This document shows, piece after piece, positions 9,154 to 18,552 of a stretch of DNA of 64,000 nucleotides. The first letter of the stretch is position 1. The number at the start of each line of letters is the position of its first letter. The notes under the pieces are model-generated. The model saw only the letters and a list, made by a program, of their open reading frames with translations. It did no database searches and had not been told where the DNA came from. Source of the stretch: Salinivenus lutea (lineage in GTDB: Bacteria > Bacteroidota > Rhodothermia > Rhodothermales > Salinibacteraceae); assembly GCA_002894685.1 (NCBI GenBank), contig NCRC01000019.1, positions 1 through 64,000 of the forward strand, in the 5' to 3' direction. The position numbers were made by a program, and so were the translations under genes.

Positions 9154-9490
9154 AGAAAAGAGTCTGAGTGTGAGAGAGGAGCGTGGGTCCACCGAACAGA
9201 TCGGCGTCGCCAAACTCCCTGGCGACGCCCGACCGACGGTAACAAATCCGGCTGCCTTGCGTCGCAAGAAAGCGAAGAAACCCGCAGATGTGCCTCAGAT
9301 TTTGGTCCGTATGAGATGAGCTTGAGGCTCATTGGGTTCCCGCTGCGGCCCCTCCGACGGGCAATGAGCGGCCGTGGGGGTGAAAAAATCGCCGCTCAGG
9401 CCCGATACGAACCGAGCTTCAGGAGGCGGTGCCCGGCCCCCGATGGCCGTTCCGATTTCCCCCCCACTACGCCGGCCGGGAGCGAGACAC
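9154..9490. other. 337-bp non-coding gap with strong hairpins
   Basis: No credible gene. On the minus strand this is the leader of the lipoprotein gene and the trailer of the rRNA methyltransferase gene. It contains a perfect 9-bp stem at 9203-9229 and a 6-bp stem with a 5-nt loop at 9316-9332. A run of six A at 9383-9388, read as T6 on the minus strand, follows a weak GC-rich inverted repeat and could end rlmB transcription. Confidence 0.5.
9203..9229 (-). promoter_or_regulatory. perfect 9-bp hairpin in lipoprotein leader
   Basis: GGCGTCGCC at 9203-9211 pairs exactly with GGCGACGCC at 9221-9229 across a 9-nt loop. It lies 50 nt upstream of the lipoprotein start codon, with no T-run on either strand, so a 5'-UTR structure is more likely than an intrinsic terminator. 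Confidence 0.45.
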
Positions 9491-10309
9491 TTACTCCCCG
9501 CCCAGATCCCCCGAGGGGCCCGTCGCCGAGCCGTCGTCGAGGGCAAAGGTGGCTCGGGGGCGGGCCGCCGCGAAGAGCAGAAGCCCCGCCGCGACCGACA
9601 CGTTCAGCGACTCCGCCGGCCCCCGCATCGGGATGGCGGTCCGCTCGTCGCAGGCCTCGGCCACGGCGGGCGCCAGCCCCTCGCCCTCGCTGCCGACGAC
9701 CACCACCAGCGGGCGGTCCCAGTCGACCGACCAGTACGGCGTATCGGCCGCCCCGTCGGCCCCCACGACCCAGTAGCCCCGCTCCTTCACCTGCTCCAGC
9801 ACGCGGGCGAGGTCGCTCGTCCGAGCAATGGGGATGCGCGGGGCGGTGCCGGCACTGGCCTTGATGGCCGCGGCGTTGAGGGGCGCCATCTCGCGGTCCG
9901 GAACGATGACGCCGTCTGCCCCGGCGGCGACGGCACTCCGGAGGATGGCGCCGAAGTTGCGCGGGTCGGTTACGCGGTCGACGGCCAGGAGGAACGGCTT
10001 TTTGTCCTTGACCACGCCCCAGGAAGGGGCAATCTCGGAAAGCATCTCGTCGACCTCCCGGTACCGGAGCGGGGCCGTGATGGCCACGACGCCCTGGTGT
10101 GCCGCGCCCTGCGCCTCGTGACGAAGGCGGGCCGCGGGCACGTACTGCACCGGCGCGCCCCGCGACTGGGCCGCCTGCCGGATGGCGCCAATCTGTTCGC
10201 CACTGGCGCCCTGTTCCAGCATCACCTTTTCGATGCCAAGGTCGTCGCGCTCAAGCGCCTCCAGCACGGGCTGGCGGCCTACAAGGGTCGAGGTGTCGTC
10301 GTCACTCAT
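9491..10309 (-). CDS. rlmB: SpoU-family 23S rRNA 2'-O-methyltransferase (RlmB-like)
   Basis: A 272-residue SPOUT-knot methyltransferase using S-adenosylmethionine. The N-terminal substrate-binding domain (about 1-80) begins LVGRQPVLEALE. The catalytic domain carries motif 1 AVDRVTDPRNFGAILRSA, motif 2 VVVVGSEGEGLAP and motif 3 IPMRGPAESLNVSVA. This matches RlmB, which methylates G2251 of 23S rRNA; TrmH-type tRNA enzymes share the fold, so the exact target is inferred. The ATG at 10309 starts the family alignment; the upstream extension is Pro/Arg-rich and divergent from the thiolase operon. Confidence 0.9.
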   Translation of the reverse strand: MSDDDTSTLVGRQPVLEALERDDLGIEKVMLEQGASGEQIGAIRQAAQSRGAPVQYVPAARLRHEAQGAAHQGVVAITAPLRYREVDEMLSEIAPSWGVVKDKKPFLLAVDRVTDPRNFGAILRSAVAAGADGVIVPDREMAPLNAAAIKASAGTAPRIPIARTSDLARVLEQVKERGYWVVGADGAADTPYWSVDWDRPLVVVVGSEGEGLAPAVAEACDERTAIPMRGPAESLNVSVAAGLLLFAAARPRATFALDDGSATGPSGDLGGE

Positions 10310-10499
10310 ACGAAGGTCGGGACTAGAAAGAAAATCGAATCGATGGGTCGGGCAGGGGCGGCGCCCAGCAGGGCCTCCCGGCGGACGCGATGGGGAGGCA
10401 AGCGGGACGTCCCGGGTGGGGCCTTCTCGTTCCTCCATGCAACGGGCCGGGCGGGCATGCGTTTAGGAAGAGCACTTCATTTTCATCACGTCCCCCGCA

Positions 10500-11795
10500 A
10501 TGTCTTCTCCTGCTCCCCGGACGGCCGTGCTCGTCGACGGCTGTCGTCTTCCGTTCCAGCGCTCCGGCACCGGCTACGAGGACCTGATGGCCTACGACAT
10601 GGGCCGGATGGTGCTCCGGGGCCTTCTGAGTCGTACCGGCCTCTCCCCCGAACGGATCGACCGGGTCGTGATGGGATCGGTCATCCAAGACCCGGAGACG
10701 AGCAACGTGGCCCGCGAGTCGGCCCTCGGCGCGGGCATCCCCCACTCGGTGCCCGCCTTCACGGTCACAATGGCCTGCATCTCCAGCAACCAGGCGTTCA
10801 CCAGCGGGATGGATCTCGTGCGCACCGGCCTGGCCGACGTGGTGGTCGCCGGCGGCACCGAAACGCTCAGCGATCCGCCGATCCGGGTTGCGCGCCCGCT
10901 CCGCAAGCGGCTGTTTGAGGCCCGCAAGGCAAAGGGCCCCGCGGACTACGTGGAACTGCTGGAGGGCCTCCGCCCCTCGGACCTGCTCCCGGAATCCCCG
11001 GCGATCGCCGAATTTTCGACGGGCGAGGTGATGGGCGAGAGCGCCGACCGGCTGGCGGCGATGTTTGGGGTGTCGCGGGAGGAGCAGGACGCCTACGCCC
11101 TCCGCTCGCACCGACGCGCGGCGGAGGCCCGGGACGCCGGACACCTCGGCCCGGAGCTCCATCCGGCCACTCCGCCCCCGCACTGTGAGCCGATCACGAC
11201 CGACAACGTGGTGCGCGACGATACGTCGATGGAGAAACTGCGATCCCTCCCCCCGGCGTTCGTGGACCCCTACGGCACCGTTACCGCCGGAAACGCGTCC
11301 GCCCTCACCGACGGGGCCTCCGCCACGCTCCTGATGGCGGAGGAGGTGGCCGACGCCGAAGGGTTCGCCCCACAAGCTGCCCTCCGCGACTATACGTACG
11401 TGGCCCAGGACCCCGGCACCGAGCTCCTGCTGGGCCCTGCCTACGCGATCCCCCAGGTCCTGGATGCCGCCGGACTTTCCCTCGACGACATCGACGTGGT
11501 GGAGCTCCACGAGGCGTTCGCCGGCCAGGTGCTGGCGGTGCTGGAGGCGCTGCAGTCCGACACCTTTGCCCAGGAAAACTTGGGCCGCGGCTCGGCGGTC
11601 GGAGCGATCGACCCGGACCGCCTCAACGCCTGGGGCGGGTCGCTGTCGCTGGGCCATCCCTTCGGCGCGACGGGCACCCGCCTCGTCACAACCGCCGCCC
11701 ACCGCCTGCACGTGGAGGACGGCCGGTGGGCCCTGGTCGCGGCCTGCGCCGCCGGCGGGCAGGGCCACGCCCTGCTGTTGGAACGACGCCCGTAG
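10500..11795 (+). CDS. fadI: acetyl-CoA C-acyltransferase (FadI/FadA thiolase)
   Basis: A 431-residue thiolase that cleaves 3-ketoacyl-CoA with CoA in the last step of beta-oxidation. The acylated Cys93 is in TVTMACISSNQAF, the catalytic His in VELHEAFAGQVLA and the C-terminal base Cys in AACAAGGQGHA. Length and the insertion after residue 125 resemble FadI rather than the shorter FadA. It is followed after 39 bp by fadJ, making the classic beta/alpha subunit pair of the trifunctional complex. The 190-bp gap to rlmB should hold the promoter. Confidence 0.95.
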   Translation: MSSPAPRTAVLVDGCRLPFQRSGTGYEDLMAYDMGRMVLRGLLSRTGLSPERIDRVVMGSVIQDPETSNVARESALGAGIPHSVPAFTVTMACISSNQAFTSGMDLVRTGLADVVVAGGTETLSDPPIRVARPLRKRLFEARKAKGPADYVELLEGLRPSDLLPESPAIAEFSTGEVMGESADRLAAMFGVSREEQDAYALRSHRRAAEARDAGHLGPELHPATPPPHCEPITTDNVVRDDTSMEKLRSLPPAFVDPYGTVTAGNASALTDGASATLLMAEEVADAEGFAPQAALRDYTYVAQDPGTELLLGPAYAIPQVLDAAGLSLDDIDVVELHEAFAGQVLAVLEALQSDTFAQENLGRGSAVGAIDPDRLNAWGGSLSLGHPFGATGTRLVTTAAHRLHVEDGRWALVAACAAGGQGHALLLERRP

Positions 11796-11834
11796 GACTG
11801 CTCGCGATTCATTTCCTCTCCTCCCCCCCACCTC

Positions 11835-13994
11835 ATGAGCACTCCTCTCTCTCTCGATACCGACCGCCTCCGCCTCACGCTGGACGACACGGGCGTCGCA
11901 ACCGCCTGGCTCGACGCCCCCTCCGCCTCCGTCAACAAAATCTCGCAGGCGACGCTCGACGGCTTCTCCGAGCTGATCGACACCGTCGAGGCCCACGACG
12001 ACGTCCGCGGGCTCGTCCTCATCAGCGACAAGCCCAACTCGTTCGTCGTCGGGGCCGACCTGGACATGCTGTCGAGCTTCGAGATGCCCGCCGAGGCCCG
12101 CGCCGTGTCCCGACAGGCCCACCGGTTGGTCTCGCGCCTCCAGCACCTCGCCCTCCCCACGGTCGCCGCGATTCACGGAGCCTGCGCGGGCGGCGGCCTG
12201 GAACTGACGCTCGGGTGCGACTACCGGATCGCCACGACAGCGGACACCACCACGCTGTCCCTGCCCGAGGTGAAGCTTGGCCTGCTCCCCGGCGGGGGCG
12301 GGACGCAGCATCTGCCCCGGCTCATCGGGGTTCAGCAGGCCCTCACGCTCATCCTCACCGGCAAAAACACCTATCCCGAGAAGGCCCGGCGCCTCGGCCT
12401 CGTGGATGCGCTCATCCATCCCCCGGGCCTCCACCAGGCCGCGGTCCGGGCCGCCCGCGAGCTGGCCGACGGCACGCGCACGGTGGACCGCGACGGGCCC
12501 TCCTTCGGGGAGCAGGTCCTTGAAAGCAACCCGCTCAGTCGGCGCATCATCTACCGCCAGGCCGGGCGCCGAACCGAGTCGCGCACCCGGGGCAACTACC
12601 CCGCCCCGCCCCGCATCCTCGACGCCGTGCGGACGGGCATGGAGGAGGGCCTCGACGCCGGCCTCGACGCCGAGATGCGTCACTTTGGCGACCTCGTGTT
12701 CACGCCCGAGTCGAACGCCCTCGTGCAGGTCTTTTTTGCCAAGCAGGGGGGCGAAAAGAACCCCCTCGCCGACCAGGCGCGCCCGGTCGAGACGGTTGGG
12801 GTGCTCGGGGCCGGCCTCATGGGGGCCGGCATCGCGCAGGTCACGGCCGAGAACGGACTGGAGGCCGTCCTAAAAGACCAGACCCTCGACCTCGCCGCCC
12901 AGGGCAAACGGCGCATCTGGGCGGCCGCACATCGGGAGAAGGAGAAGGGCATCATCAACCGGTTTGAGCGCGACCAGCGGGTCGAGCGCGTGGTCCCCAC
13001 CGGCGACTACGACCTCCTCCACTCGTGCGACCTGGTCATCGAGGCCGTGCCGGAGGATCTGGACCTGAAACACCAGGTCCTCTCGGACACCGAAGCGGTG
13101 ATTGCCCCCGACACTGTCTTCGCCTCGAACACGTCCTCCCTGCCCATCAGCGAAATCGCCGCGGCCGCCGAGCACCCCGAACGGGTGGTCGGAATGCACT
13201 ACTTTTCTCCGGTGCCCGACATTCCCCTCCTCGAAGTCATCGCGACCGACGCAACCTCCGAGGCCGCCCTCGCCACCGCCGTCGACGCCGGCCTCGCCCA
13301 GGGCATGACCGTCATTGTGGTGAACGATGGGCCGGGCTTCTACACCACCCGCATCTTGGCACTCTACATGAACGAGGCGCTTCACCTCCTCGACGCCGGG
13401 GCCGATGTCCCGACCGTGGACACCATGATGAAGGACTTTGGCTTTCCGATGGGGCCCTTCGAGCTCTTCGACTTCGTGGGCCTCGACGTGGCGGGCAAGA
13501 TTACCGAGGTCATGCGCGACCGCCTCCCGTCGGACCGGCTCGACATTAGCGACACCGCCGAGCGCCTGGCGGACGCCGACCTGCTGGGCCAAAAATCCCA
13601 CGAGGGCTTCTACCACTACACGCCGACCGCGGCGGACGACGAGCCGGAGCGGGGAGACTTCAACGAGGCCATTTACGACGTGGTGGCGCCCGCCAACGGG
13701 TCGACCCCGTCCGCCGACACCGTCCAGAACCGACTGGCGCTCATGATGGTGAACGAGGCCGTGCGGTGCCTGGACGAGGGCGTCCTGCGCTCCCCCACCG
13801 ACGGCGACCTGGGGGCCGTCTTCGGGCTCGGCTTTCCGCCGTTTCGGGGCGGGCCCTTCCGGTACGTCGATCAGGAGGGGGCCGGCGCGATCGTCCATCG
13901 CCTCCGCGACCTTGCCGAACGGTACGGGGATCGGTTTCGGCCCGCCGAGTCCCTCCAGGCCTGTGCCTCCGACAATCGCTGCTTCTACGAGTAA
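11835..13994 (+). CDS. fadJ: fatty acid oxidation complex alpha subunit (enoyl-CoA hydratase / 3-hydroxyacyl-CoA dehydrogenase)
   Basis: A 719-residue two-enzyme protein. Residues about 1-190 are an enoyl-CoA hydratase/isomerase with NSFVVGADLDML, GACAGGGLELTLGCDYR and LPEVKLGLLPGGGGTQ. Residues about 315-500 are the NAD-binding 3-hydroxyacyl-CoA dehydrogenase with VLGAGLMGAGIAQV and MHYFSPVPDIPLLEVI. The C-terminal dehydrogenase domain ends with LGFPPFRGGPFRYVD. All catalytic landmarks are present. It works with the thiolase just upstream. The next gene begins 11 bp after the stop, so it is probably co-transcribed. Confidence 0.96.
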   Translation: MSTPLSLDTDRLRLTLDDTGVATAWLDAPSASVNKISQATLDGFSELIDTVEAHDDVRGLVLISDKPNSFVVGADLDMLSSFEMPAEARAVSRQAHRLVSRLQHLALPTVAAIHGACAGGGLELTLGCDYRIATTADTTTLSLPEVKLGLLPGGGGTQHLPRLIGVQQALTLILTGKNTYPEKARRLGLVDALIHPPGLHQAAVRAARELADGTRTVDRDGPSFGEQVLESNPLSRRIIYRQAGRRTESRTRGNYPAPPRILDAVRTGMEEGLDAGLDAEMRHFGDLVFTPESNALVQVFFAKQGGEKNPLADQARPVETVGVLGAGLMGAGIAQVTAENGLEAVLKDQTLDLAAQGKRRIWAAAHREKEKGIINRFERDQRVERVVPTGDYDLLHSCDLVIEAVPEDLDLKHQVLSDTEAVIAPDTVFASNTSSLPISEIAAAAEHPERVVGMHYFSPVPDIPLLEVIATDATSEAALATAVDAGLAQGMTVIVVNDGPGFYTTRILALYMNEALHLLDAGADVPTVDTMMKDFGFPMGPFELFDFVGLDVAGKITEVMRDRLPSDRLDISDTAERLADADLLGQKSHEGFYHYTPTAADDEPERGDFNEAIYDVVAPANGSTPSADTVQNRLALMMVNEAVRCLDEGVLRSPTDGDLGAVFGLGFPPFRGGPFRYVDQEGAGAIVHRLRDLAERYGDRFRPAESLQACASDNRCFYE

Positions 13995-14005
13995 CGCCTC
14001 TCTCG

Positions 14006-15595
14006 ATGCCGATTTCGACGCGAACCCTGCGCGACGCCCTCACCACTCCCAGCGCGTACCCCCACGATCCGGACTGGATCGAAATCGAGCAGACCCATAT
14101 CTCCCTCGTCGCCCTGGCGCCCCCCTGGGCCTACAAGGTGAAAAAGCCCGTCGACCTGGGCTTCCTCGATTTCACCACCCTCGAGCGTCGGCGCCACTTC
14201 TGCGAGGAAGAGGTGCGCCTCAACACACGCCTGTGCCCCGATACCTACGAGGGCGTGGTGCCCATCGTGGCGACCGGGGACGGACTGCACATCGACGGCG
14301 ACCCGGCCGCGGGGGAGGTGGTCGAGGTGGCCGTCAAAATGCGGTACCTGCACCCGACGCAGTTCCTGGATGCCCGACTGGACCGAGGCGAGGCCCCGAC
14401 CGCCGACATTGATCGCGTGGCCCGTCGCCTCTGCTCCTTCTACCAATCCCGCGCCCGCACGCCCGAGGTGGCCGAGGCGGGATGGATCGACCAGCTCCGC
14501 GTGAGCACCGAGGAGAACTTCGAGCAGACGGCCGATCTGGTGGGGACGGCCCTCTCGTCGCCCGCCTTCGAGGCGCTGCGGTACTATACCGATCGGTTTT
14601 ACGACCAGCACGCGGCCCTCTTCCATCGTCGGCGGGCCGAGGGCCACTTCGTGGACGGCCATGGCGACCTGCGCCTGGAGCACGTGCACATCACCGACGA
14701 TCGGGTCGCGATCTACGACTGCATCGAGTTCAACGAACGGTTCCGGCACCTCGATGTGGCCAACGACGTGGCTTTCCTCTGCATGGACCTGGATCGGAGC
14801 GGGTACCCGGCGCTGGCCGCCCGACTGGCCCACCACGTGTCCGACGGTCTCGGCGATCCGGACCTGCACCGCCTCCTGCCGTTCTACAAGTGCTACCGGG
14901 CCTACGTGCGGGGCAAGGTGGAGGGGATGCAGGCGGTCGACGAGGAGGTCGCCTCCCCCGAGCGGGAGGAAAGTCGACAGCAGGCCCGGCACTATTACCA
15001 GTGGGCCCTCCGATACGCCGTCTCCGGCGGCGCCCCCCTCGTCGTGGTCGTGATGGGCCAGTCCGGGACCGGCAAGAGCACCCAGGCCGCCGCCCTGTCG
15101 TCTGCCCTCGGCTGGGCCCACGTCTCGTCCGACCGGGTGCGAAAGGAGCAAGCCGGCGTGCCCCTCCACGACCGCCCGGACCCCGAGACCCGAGAGCAGC
15201 TCTACAGCGAGGATCGCTCCGATGCCGTCTACGAGGCGCTCCGCCACCGCGCGGTGCAGCGCGGACGCTCCCACCAGGGCACCGTGCTCGACGCCACCTT
15301 CAGCGGGGCTGACCGACGGGAGCGCCTCCGATCGGCGCTCCGGGCGGCCGACCTCCCGCATGTATTTATCGAGTTGACGGCCCCGCACGACACCCTCCGG
15401 GCCCGCCTCGCGGCACGGGACCACACGCCGGACACGGTGTCCGACGCCCGACTCGACGACTTTGAGACCCTGATGGCCCGCTACCAGGCCCCCGACGCCC
15501 TCGAAGACGCTCGACACGTCCGGGTTGGGACCGACCGGAGCGAGGACGACACGACCCTGGCCATCCTGAAGGCCCTGATCCGGCTGGGCGGCTAG
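14006..15595 (+). CDS. fusion of APH-like kinase domain and P-loop kinase
   Basis: A 529-residue two-domain protein. The N-terminal about 340 residues resemble aminoglycoside-phosphotransferase-fold kinases: a lysine in APPWAYKVKKPVDLGFLD, a catalytic-loop sequence VDGHGDLRLEHVHI and DCIEFNERFRHLDVANDVAF. The C-terminal domain (about 345-529) is a zeta-toxin/gluconate-kinase-like P-loop kinase with VVMGQSGTGKSTQA. The combination is a known conserved fusion in many bacteria, of unknown substrate. It follows fadJ by 11 bp; a link to acyl-CoA metabolism is only suggested by position. It is not evidence for antibiotic resistance. Confidence 0.85.
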   Translation: MPISTRTLRDALTTPSAYPHDPDWIEIEQTHISLVALAPPWAYKVKKPVDLGFLDFTTLERRRHFCEEEVRLNTRLCPDTYEGVVPIVATGDGLHIDGDPAAGEVVEVAVKMRYLHPTQFLDARLDRGEAPTADIDRVARRLCSFYQSRARTPEVAEAGWIDQLRVSTEENFEQTADLVGTALSSPAFEALRYYTDRFYDQHAALFHRRRAEGHFVDGHGDLRLEHVHITDDRVAIYDCIEFNERFRHLDVANDVAFLCMDLDRSGYPALAARLAHHVSDGLGDPDLHRLLPFYKCYRAYVRGKVEGMQAVDEEVASPEREESRQQARHYYQWALRYAVSGGAPLVVVVMGQSGTGKSTQAAALSSALGWAHVSSDRVRKEQAGVPLHDRPDPETREQLYSEDRSDAVYEALRHRAVQRGRSHQGTVLDATFSGADRRERLRSALRAADLPHVFIELTAPHDTLRARLAARDHTPDTVSDARLDDFETLMARYQAPDALEDARHVRVGTDRSEDDTTLAILKALIRLGG

Positions 15596-15596
15596 G

Positions 15597-16223
15597 CTAC
15601 CGTGCGGCCATGTCCCGGGCCGCCGCCGAGGAGATGACCTGCACGCCGGCGTCGTTCATTTCGTCCCAGGCCTGCGCCAGCGAGCCGTCCTGGTCGATGC
15701 CCCGCGTGGCGTCCTCAACCACATACACGTCGAACCCTTCCGACCGGCCGTCCAGGGCCGACCACTTCACGCAGAAGTCGGTGGCCAGGCCGCAAATGTA
15801 CAGCGTGTCGATGCCCCGCTCGCGGAGATACCCCGCAAGCCCGGTCGGGGTCTCGCCGTCGTTTTCGTAGAAGGCCGAGTAGGAGTCAATCTCGGGCCGA
15901 AATCCCTTCCGGATGACGAGCTCGGTCGGCGTGGTGTTGAGGTCCGGATGGAACTCCGCCCCCTCCGTCCCCTGCACGCAGTGATCCGGCCACAGGACCT
16001 GCTCGCCGTAGTCCACCTCAATCACGTCCATCGGATCATGCTCGGGGTGCGACGAGGCAAACGACTGGTGCCCGGGCGGGTGCCAGTCCTGCGTCTGCAG
16101 CACGTGGTCGAACTGGTCGGCGAGGTCGTTCACGGTGGGGACGATGGTGTCGCCATTCGGCACGGCGAGGGCCCCTCCGGGACAGAAGTCGTTTTGGAGA
16201 TCGACGATGAGGAGTGCCTGCAT
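15597..16223 (-). CDS. pncA: nicotinamidase
   Basis: A 208-residue isochorismatase-fold hydrolase that deamidates nicotinamide to nicotinate in NAD salvage. It starts MQALLIVDLQNDFCPGGALA with the catalytic Asp. TQDWHPPGHQSFAS includes the metal-binding Asp and His, LVIRKGF holds the catalytic Lys, and YICGLATDFCVKWSALD holds the nucleophilic Cys. The ATG at 16223 is the family start, so the 23-codon upstream extension was dropped. Its stop is 1 bp from the convergent kinase-fusion gene. Confidence 0.95.
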   Translation of the reverse strand: MQALLIVDLQNDFCPGGALAVPNGDTIVPTVNDLADQFDHVLQTQDWHPPGHQSFASSHPEHDPMDVIEVDYGEQVLWPDHCVQGTEGAEFHPDLNTTPTELVIRKGFRPEIDSYSAFYENDGETPTGLAGYLRERGIDTLYICGLATDFCVKWSALDGRSEGFDVYVVEDATRGIDQDGSLAQAWDEMNDAGVQVISSAAARDMAAR

Positions 16224-16410
16224 ATCGAGGTGAAACGGGTCGGGAAAACACAAGAACGAGCGAGGCGGCTGTGAGGCGTGTGTTTTACTCATAACACCGC
16301 CAGAAATGAATACGACGCACCGCCCCCCGTGTTTATCGATCGACCGGGATCACAGGCCCAATCCGGAAGGTTCGATTTCTCATAACATCTATGCATCTCT
16401 CCCGCCTCGC

Positions 16411-17868
16411 ATGTCGATTGCTCTCTCCTCCCTTCCCGCGCACGACGCCCTGTCCAGCTCGCCGTCGGACGTCGGCCCCATCGTGGACCGGCAGCGGAAC
16501 CATGCCCCCACCGTCCGCTCCACCGACGCGGCCCAACGAAAGGCCAAGCTGCGGCGCCTCCGCGATGGCCTGTTGTCGAATCGGAGCGCCGTCCAGGAAG
16601 CGCTCCACGCCGACCTCCAAAAACCGCCCGTCGAGACCGACCTCACGGAACTGAAAACCACACTCGACGAGATCCAGCACGCCATCGATCACCTCGACGA
16701 GTGGATGGCGCCCACGCGTGTAGAGACGCCCCTCCTCTACACCGGCACCCGGTCTGCGATTCACTACGAGCCCAAGGGCGTCGTGCTGATCCTGGCCCCG
16801 TGGAACTACCCCCTCAACCTGACGCTCGGCCCCCTGGTGAGCGCCATCGCCGCGGGCAACTGCGCCGTGCTCAAACCCTCCGAGCACGCCCCCCGCACGA
16901 CGGCCCTCCTGCATAACCTCACCGCCGAGCTCTTCGACGAGCGCGAGATCACCGTCGTCCCGGGCGGGCCCGACGTGGCCGAGGCGCTGACCCGAGAGCC
17001 GTTCGACCACATCTTCTTCACCGGGAGCCCCACAATCGGGCGCCGCGTCATGAAAGCCGCCGCCGAGCACCTCACGTCCGTCACGCTGGAGCTGGGCGGC
17101 AAGTCCCCGGCGCTCGTGGACCGCACGGCGTCCCTGAAGCGGACCGCCCGCCGCATTGCCTGGTCGAAGTTCGTCAACGCCGGGCAGACCTGCATTGCCC
17201 CGGACTACGTGCTGGTCGAGCGGGGGGTCCACGATGCACTCGTCGACCACCTTCGCAACGCGATTCATTCCTTCTACGGGGCCTCGCCCGACCAGCAGAA
17301 GGCCAGCGACGACTACGCCCGGCTTGCCTACGACGGGCACTACGAAGCCGTGGTCGAGCTCCTGACGGACGCGCTCAGCGCCGGCGCCCGCGTGGCGACG
17401 GGCGGCCACCACACCGCCGGGGACCGGTTTGTCGCCCCAACCCTCCTCACCGACGTCCCCCTCGACGCGGCCGTCATGCAGGAGGAGATCTTTGGGCCGC
17501 TGCTGCCCATCATCTCCTATCACACGCTGGACGAGGCCCTTCGGATCGTGAATGAGCGGCCGGCGCCCCTGTCCCTCTACCTCTTCACCGAACGCGACGC
17601 CACCATCGACACCGTCCTGTCCCGAACGACCGCCGGAAGCACCTGCATTAACGAGGGCTTCCTTCACTTCAACAACCCGGCCCTGCCCTTCGGCGGAAAG
17701 GGCGAGAGCGGCATCGGGCGCGGCCACGGCCGCCGCGGGTTCGAGGCCTTCTCCAACGAACGATCCGTGCTCCGGCGATCGTACGGCGCCCGCCTCATCG
17801 AGCCACTCTTTCCTCCGTACGGCCGCCTCGCGGAGCGCGTCACGGAGTGGCTTCTGGGACGCTCCTAG
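16411..17868 (+). CDS. aldehyde dehydrogenase, class 3-like
   Basis: A 485-residue NAD(P)-dependent aldehyde dehydrogenase. PWNYPLNLTLGPLVSAIAAG near 130 marks the start of the active site and cofactor pocket. IFFTGSPTIGRRVM binds the dinucleotide, VTLELGGKSPALV carries Glu228, and NAGQTCIAPDYVL carries the nucleophile Cys261. The early ATP-rich region is short and the C-terminus ends LIEPLFPPYGRLAERVTEWL, like membrane-associated class 3 enzymes that act on long-chain aldehydes. The start at 16411 fits the family. Proximity to beta-oxidation genes fits fatty aldehyde oxidation, which is inference. Confidence 0.92.
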   Translation: MSIALSSLPAHDALSSSPSDVGPIVDRQRNHAPTVRSTDAAQRKAKLRRLRDGLLSNRSAVQEALHADLQKPPVETDLTELKTTLDEIQHAIDHLDEWMAPTRVETPLLYTGTRSAIHYEPKGVVLILAPWNYPLNLTLGPLVSAIAAGNCAVLKPSEHAPRTTALLHNLTAELFDEREITVVPGGPDVAEALTREPFDHIFFTGSPTIGRRVMKAAAEHLTSVTLELGGKSPALVDRTASLKRTARRIAWSKFVNAGQTCIAPDYVLVERGVHDALVDHLRNAIHSFYGASPDQQKASDDYARLAYDGHYEAVVELLTDALSAGARVATGGHHTAGDRFVAPTLLTDVPLDAAVMQEEIFGPLLPIISYHTLDEALRIVNERPAPLSLYLFTERDATIDTVLSRTTAGSTCINEGFLHFNNPALPFGGKGESGIGRGHGRRGFEAFSNERSVLRRSYGARLIEPLFPPYGRLAERVTEWLLGRS

Positions 17869-17875
17869 GCAGCAC

Positions 17876-18445
17876 TCAGGCGGAGCCCCCCTCCAGGGCG
17901 TCCAGGGTGTCAAGCAGCCGCTCCCGATCCGCGGTGCTCAGCTTTCCGTCGGCGTGCAGTCGCTCCAGGGCCCGCCGGACGGCGGCCGGGTCCGTTTCGT
18001 CCCCGCCAGGGTCCGCCAGTTGCACGCCCCGGAGCAGCGCCGCCTCCAGGAAATCCGCCACGTAGGAGGCCGCCTCCGGCGCGCCCGAAAAGTCCATCCG
18101 AAGCTCGAAGGTCGCCCGCCCGCGGTTGACCGTTAGCTGAACGAACTTGCCCCCGAGGCCGAGCCACCGGCGTTTCGCCTCCACGTCCACAAGGTCGGCG
18201 TACCGAATGGTCTCGACCGCCTGGAGGTCGTTGTTTTGAAAGACGACCCGATCCGTCGTGAAGACGGCCCCGTCGCCGCCGGTTCCGGTGAGGGTGGCGT
18301 CGTACAGAGCCACCACTTCCTCCCGGGCGACCGCCGTGGCGTAGTCCTCCAGCGCACGCCCCAACCGATTCGACGGGATGTCGGGCGCCACAAAGAGGCC
18401 CATCTTGGGCGCGTGCGGGAGCCGGTCCCGAATCAGGTCTTCCAT
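17876..18445 (-). CDS. PH-like domain protein with SHOCT-like C-terminus
   Basis: A 189-residue cytosolic protein. Residues about 40-145 are a beta-rich domain with DGAVFTTDRVVFQNNDL and TIRYADLVDVEAKRRW, resembling bacterial PH-like (YokE-type) domains. The last 40 residues (VRRALERLHADGKLSTADRE) look like a short SHOCT-type helical hairpin. I can assign no function. It is convergent with the aldehyde dehydrogenase, with 7 bp between them, and upstream of nothing obvious on its own strand. Confidence 0.65.
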   Translation of the reverse strand: MEDLIRDRLPHAPKMGLFVAPDIPSNRLGRALEDYATAVAREEVVALYDATLTGTGGDGAVFTTDRVVFQNNDLQAVETIRYADLVDVEAKRRWLGLGGKFVQLTVNRGRATFELRMDFSGAPEAASYVADFLEAALLRGVQLADPGGDETDPAAVRRALERLHADGKLSTADRERLLDTLDALEGGSA

Positions 18446-18552
18446 GGGTACAGGGCCGGGGCGAACGACCGCCCGGAACGATCAGCGAAATGAGAGAAAG
18501 CGTCCCGGCACTCATCCGACGGCACAGCCCCGAAGGGTCGTCCCGCCCCCGC

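Noticed and set aside
9203-9270. Possible c-di-GMP-I riboswitch (GACGCAA near 9250 on the minus strand and a GCC...GGC hairpin)
   Set aside because: The GCAAACC and tetraloop parts of the consensus are missing and spacing is wrong.
10323-12683. A 786-codon minus-strand frame opposite the thiolase and fadJ start
   Set aside because: Same composition artefact; the plus-strand genes carry complete active-site motifs.
14006-15595. Aminoglycoside resistance gene
   Set aside because: The APH-like fold is shared by many kinases; the fused P-loop kinase and operon context argue against a resistance enzyme.
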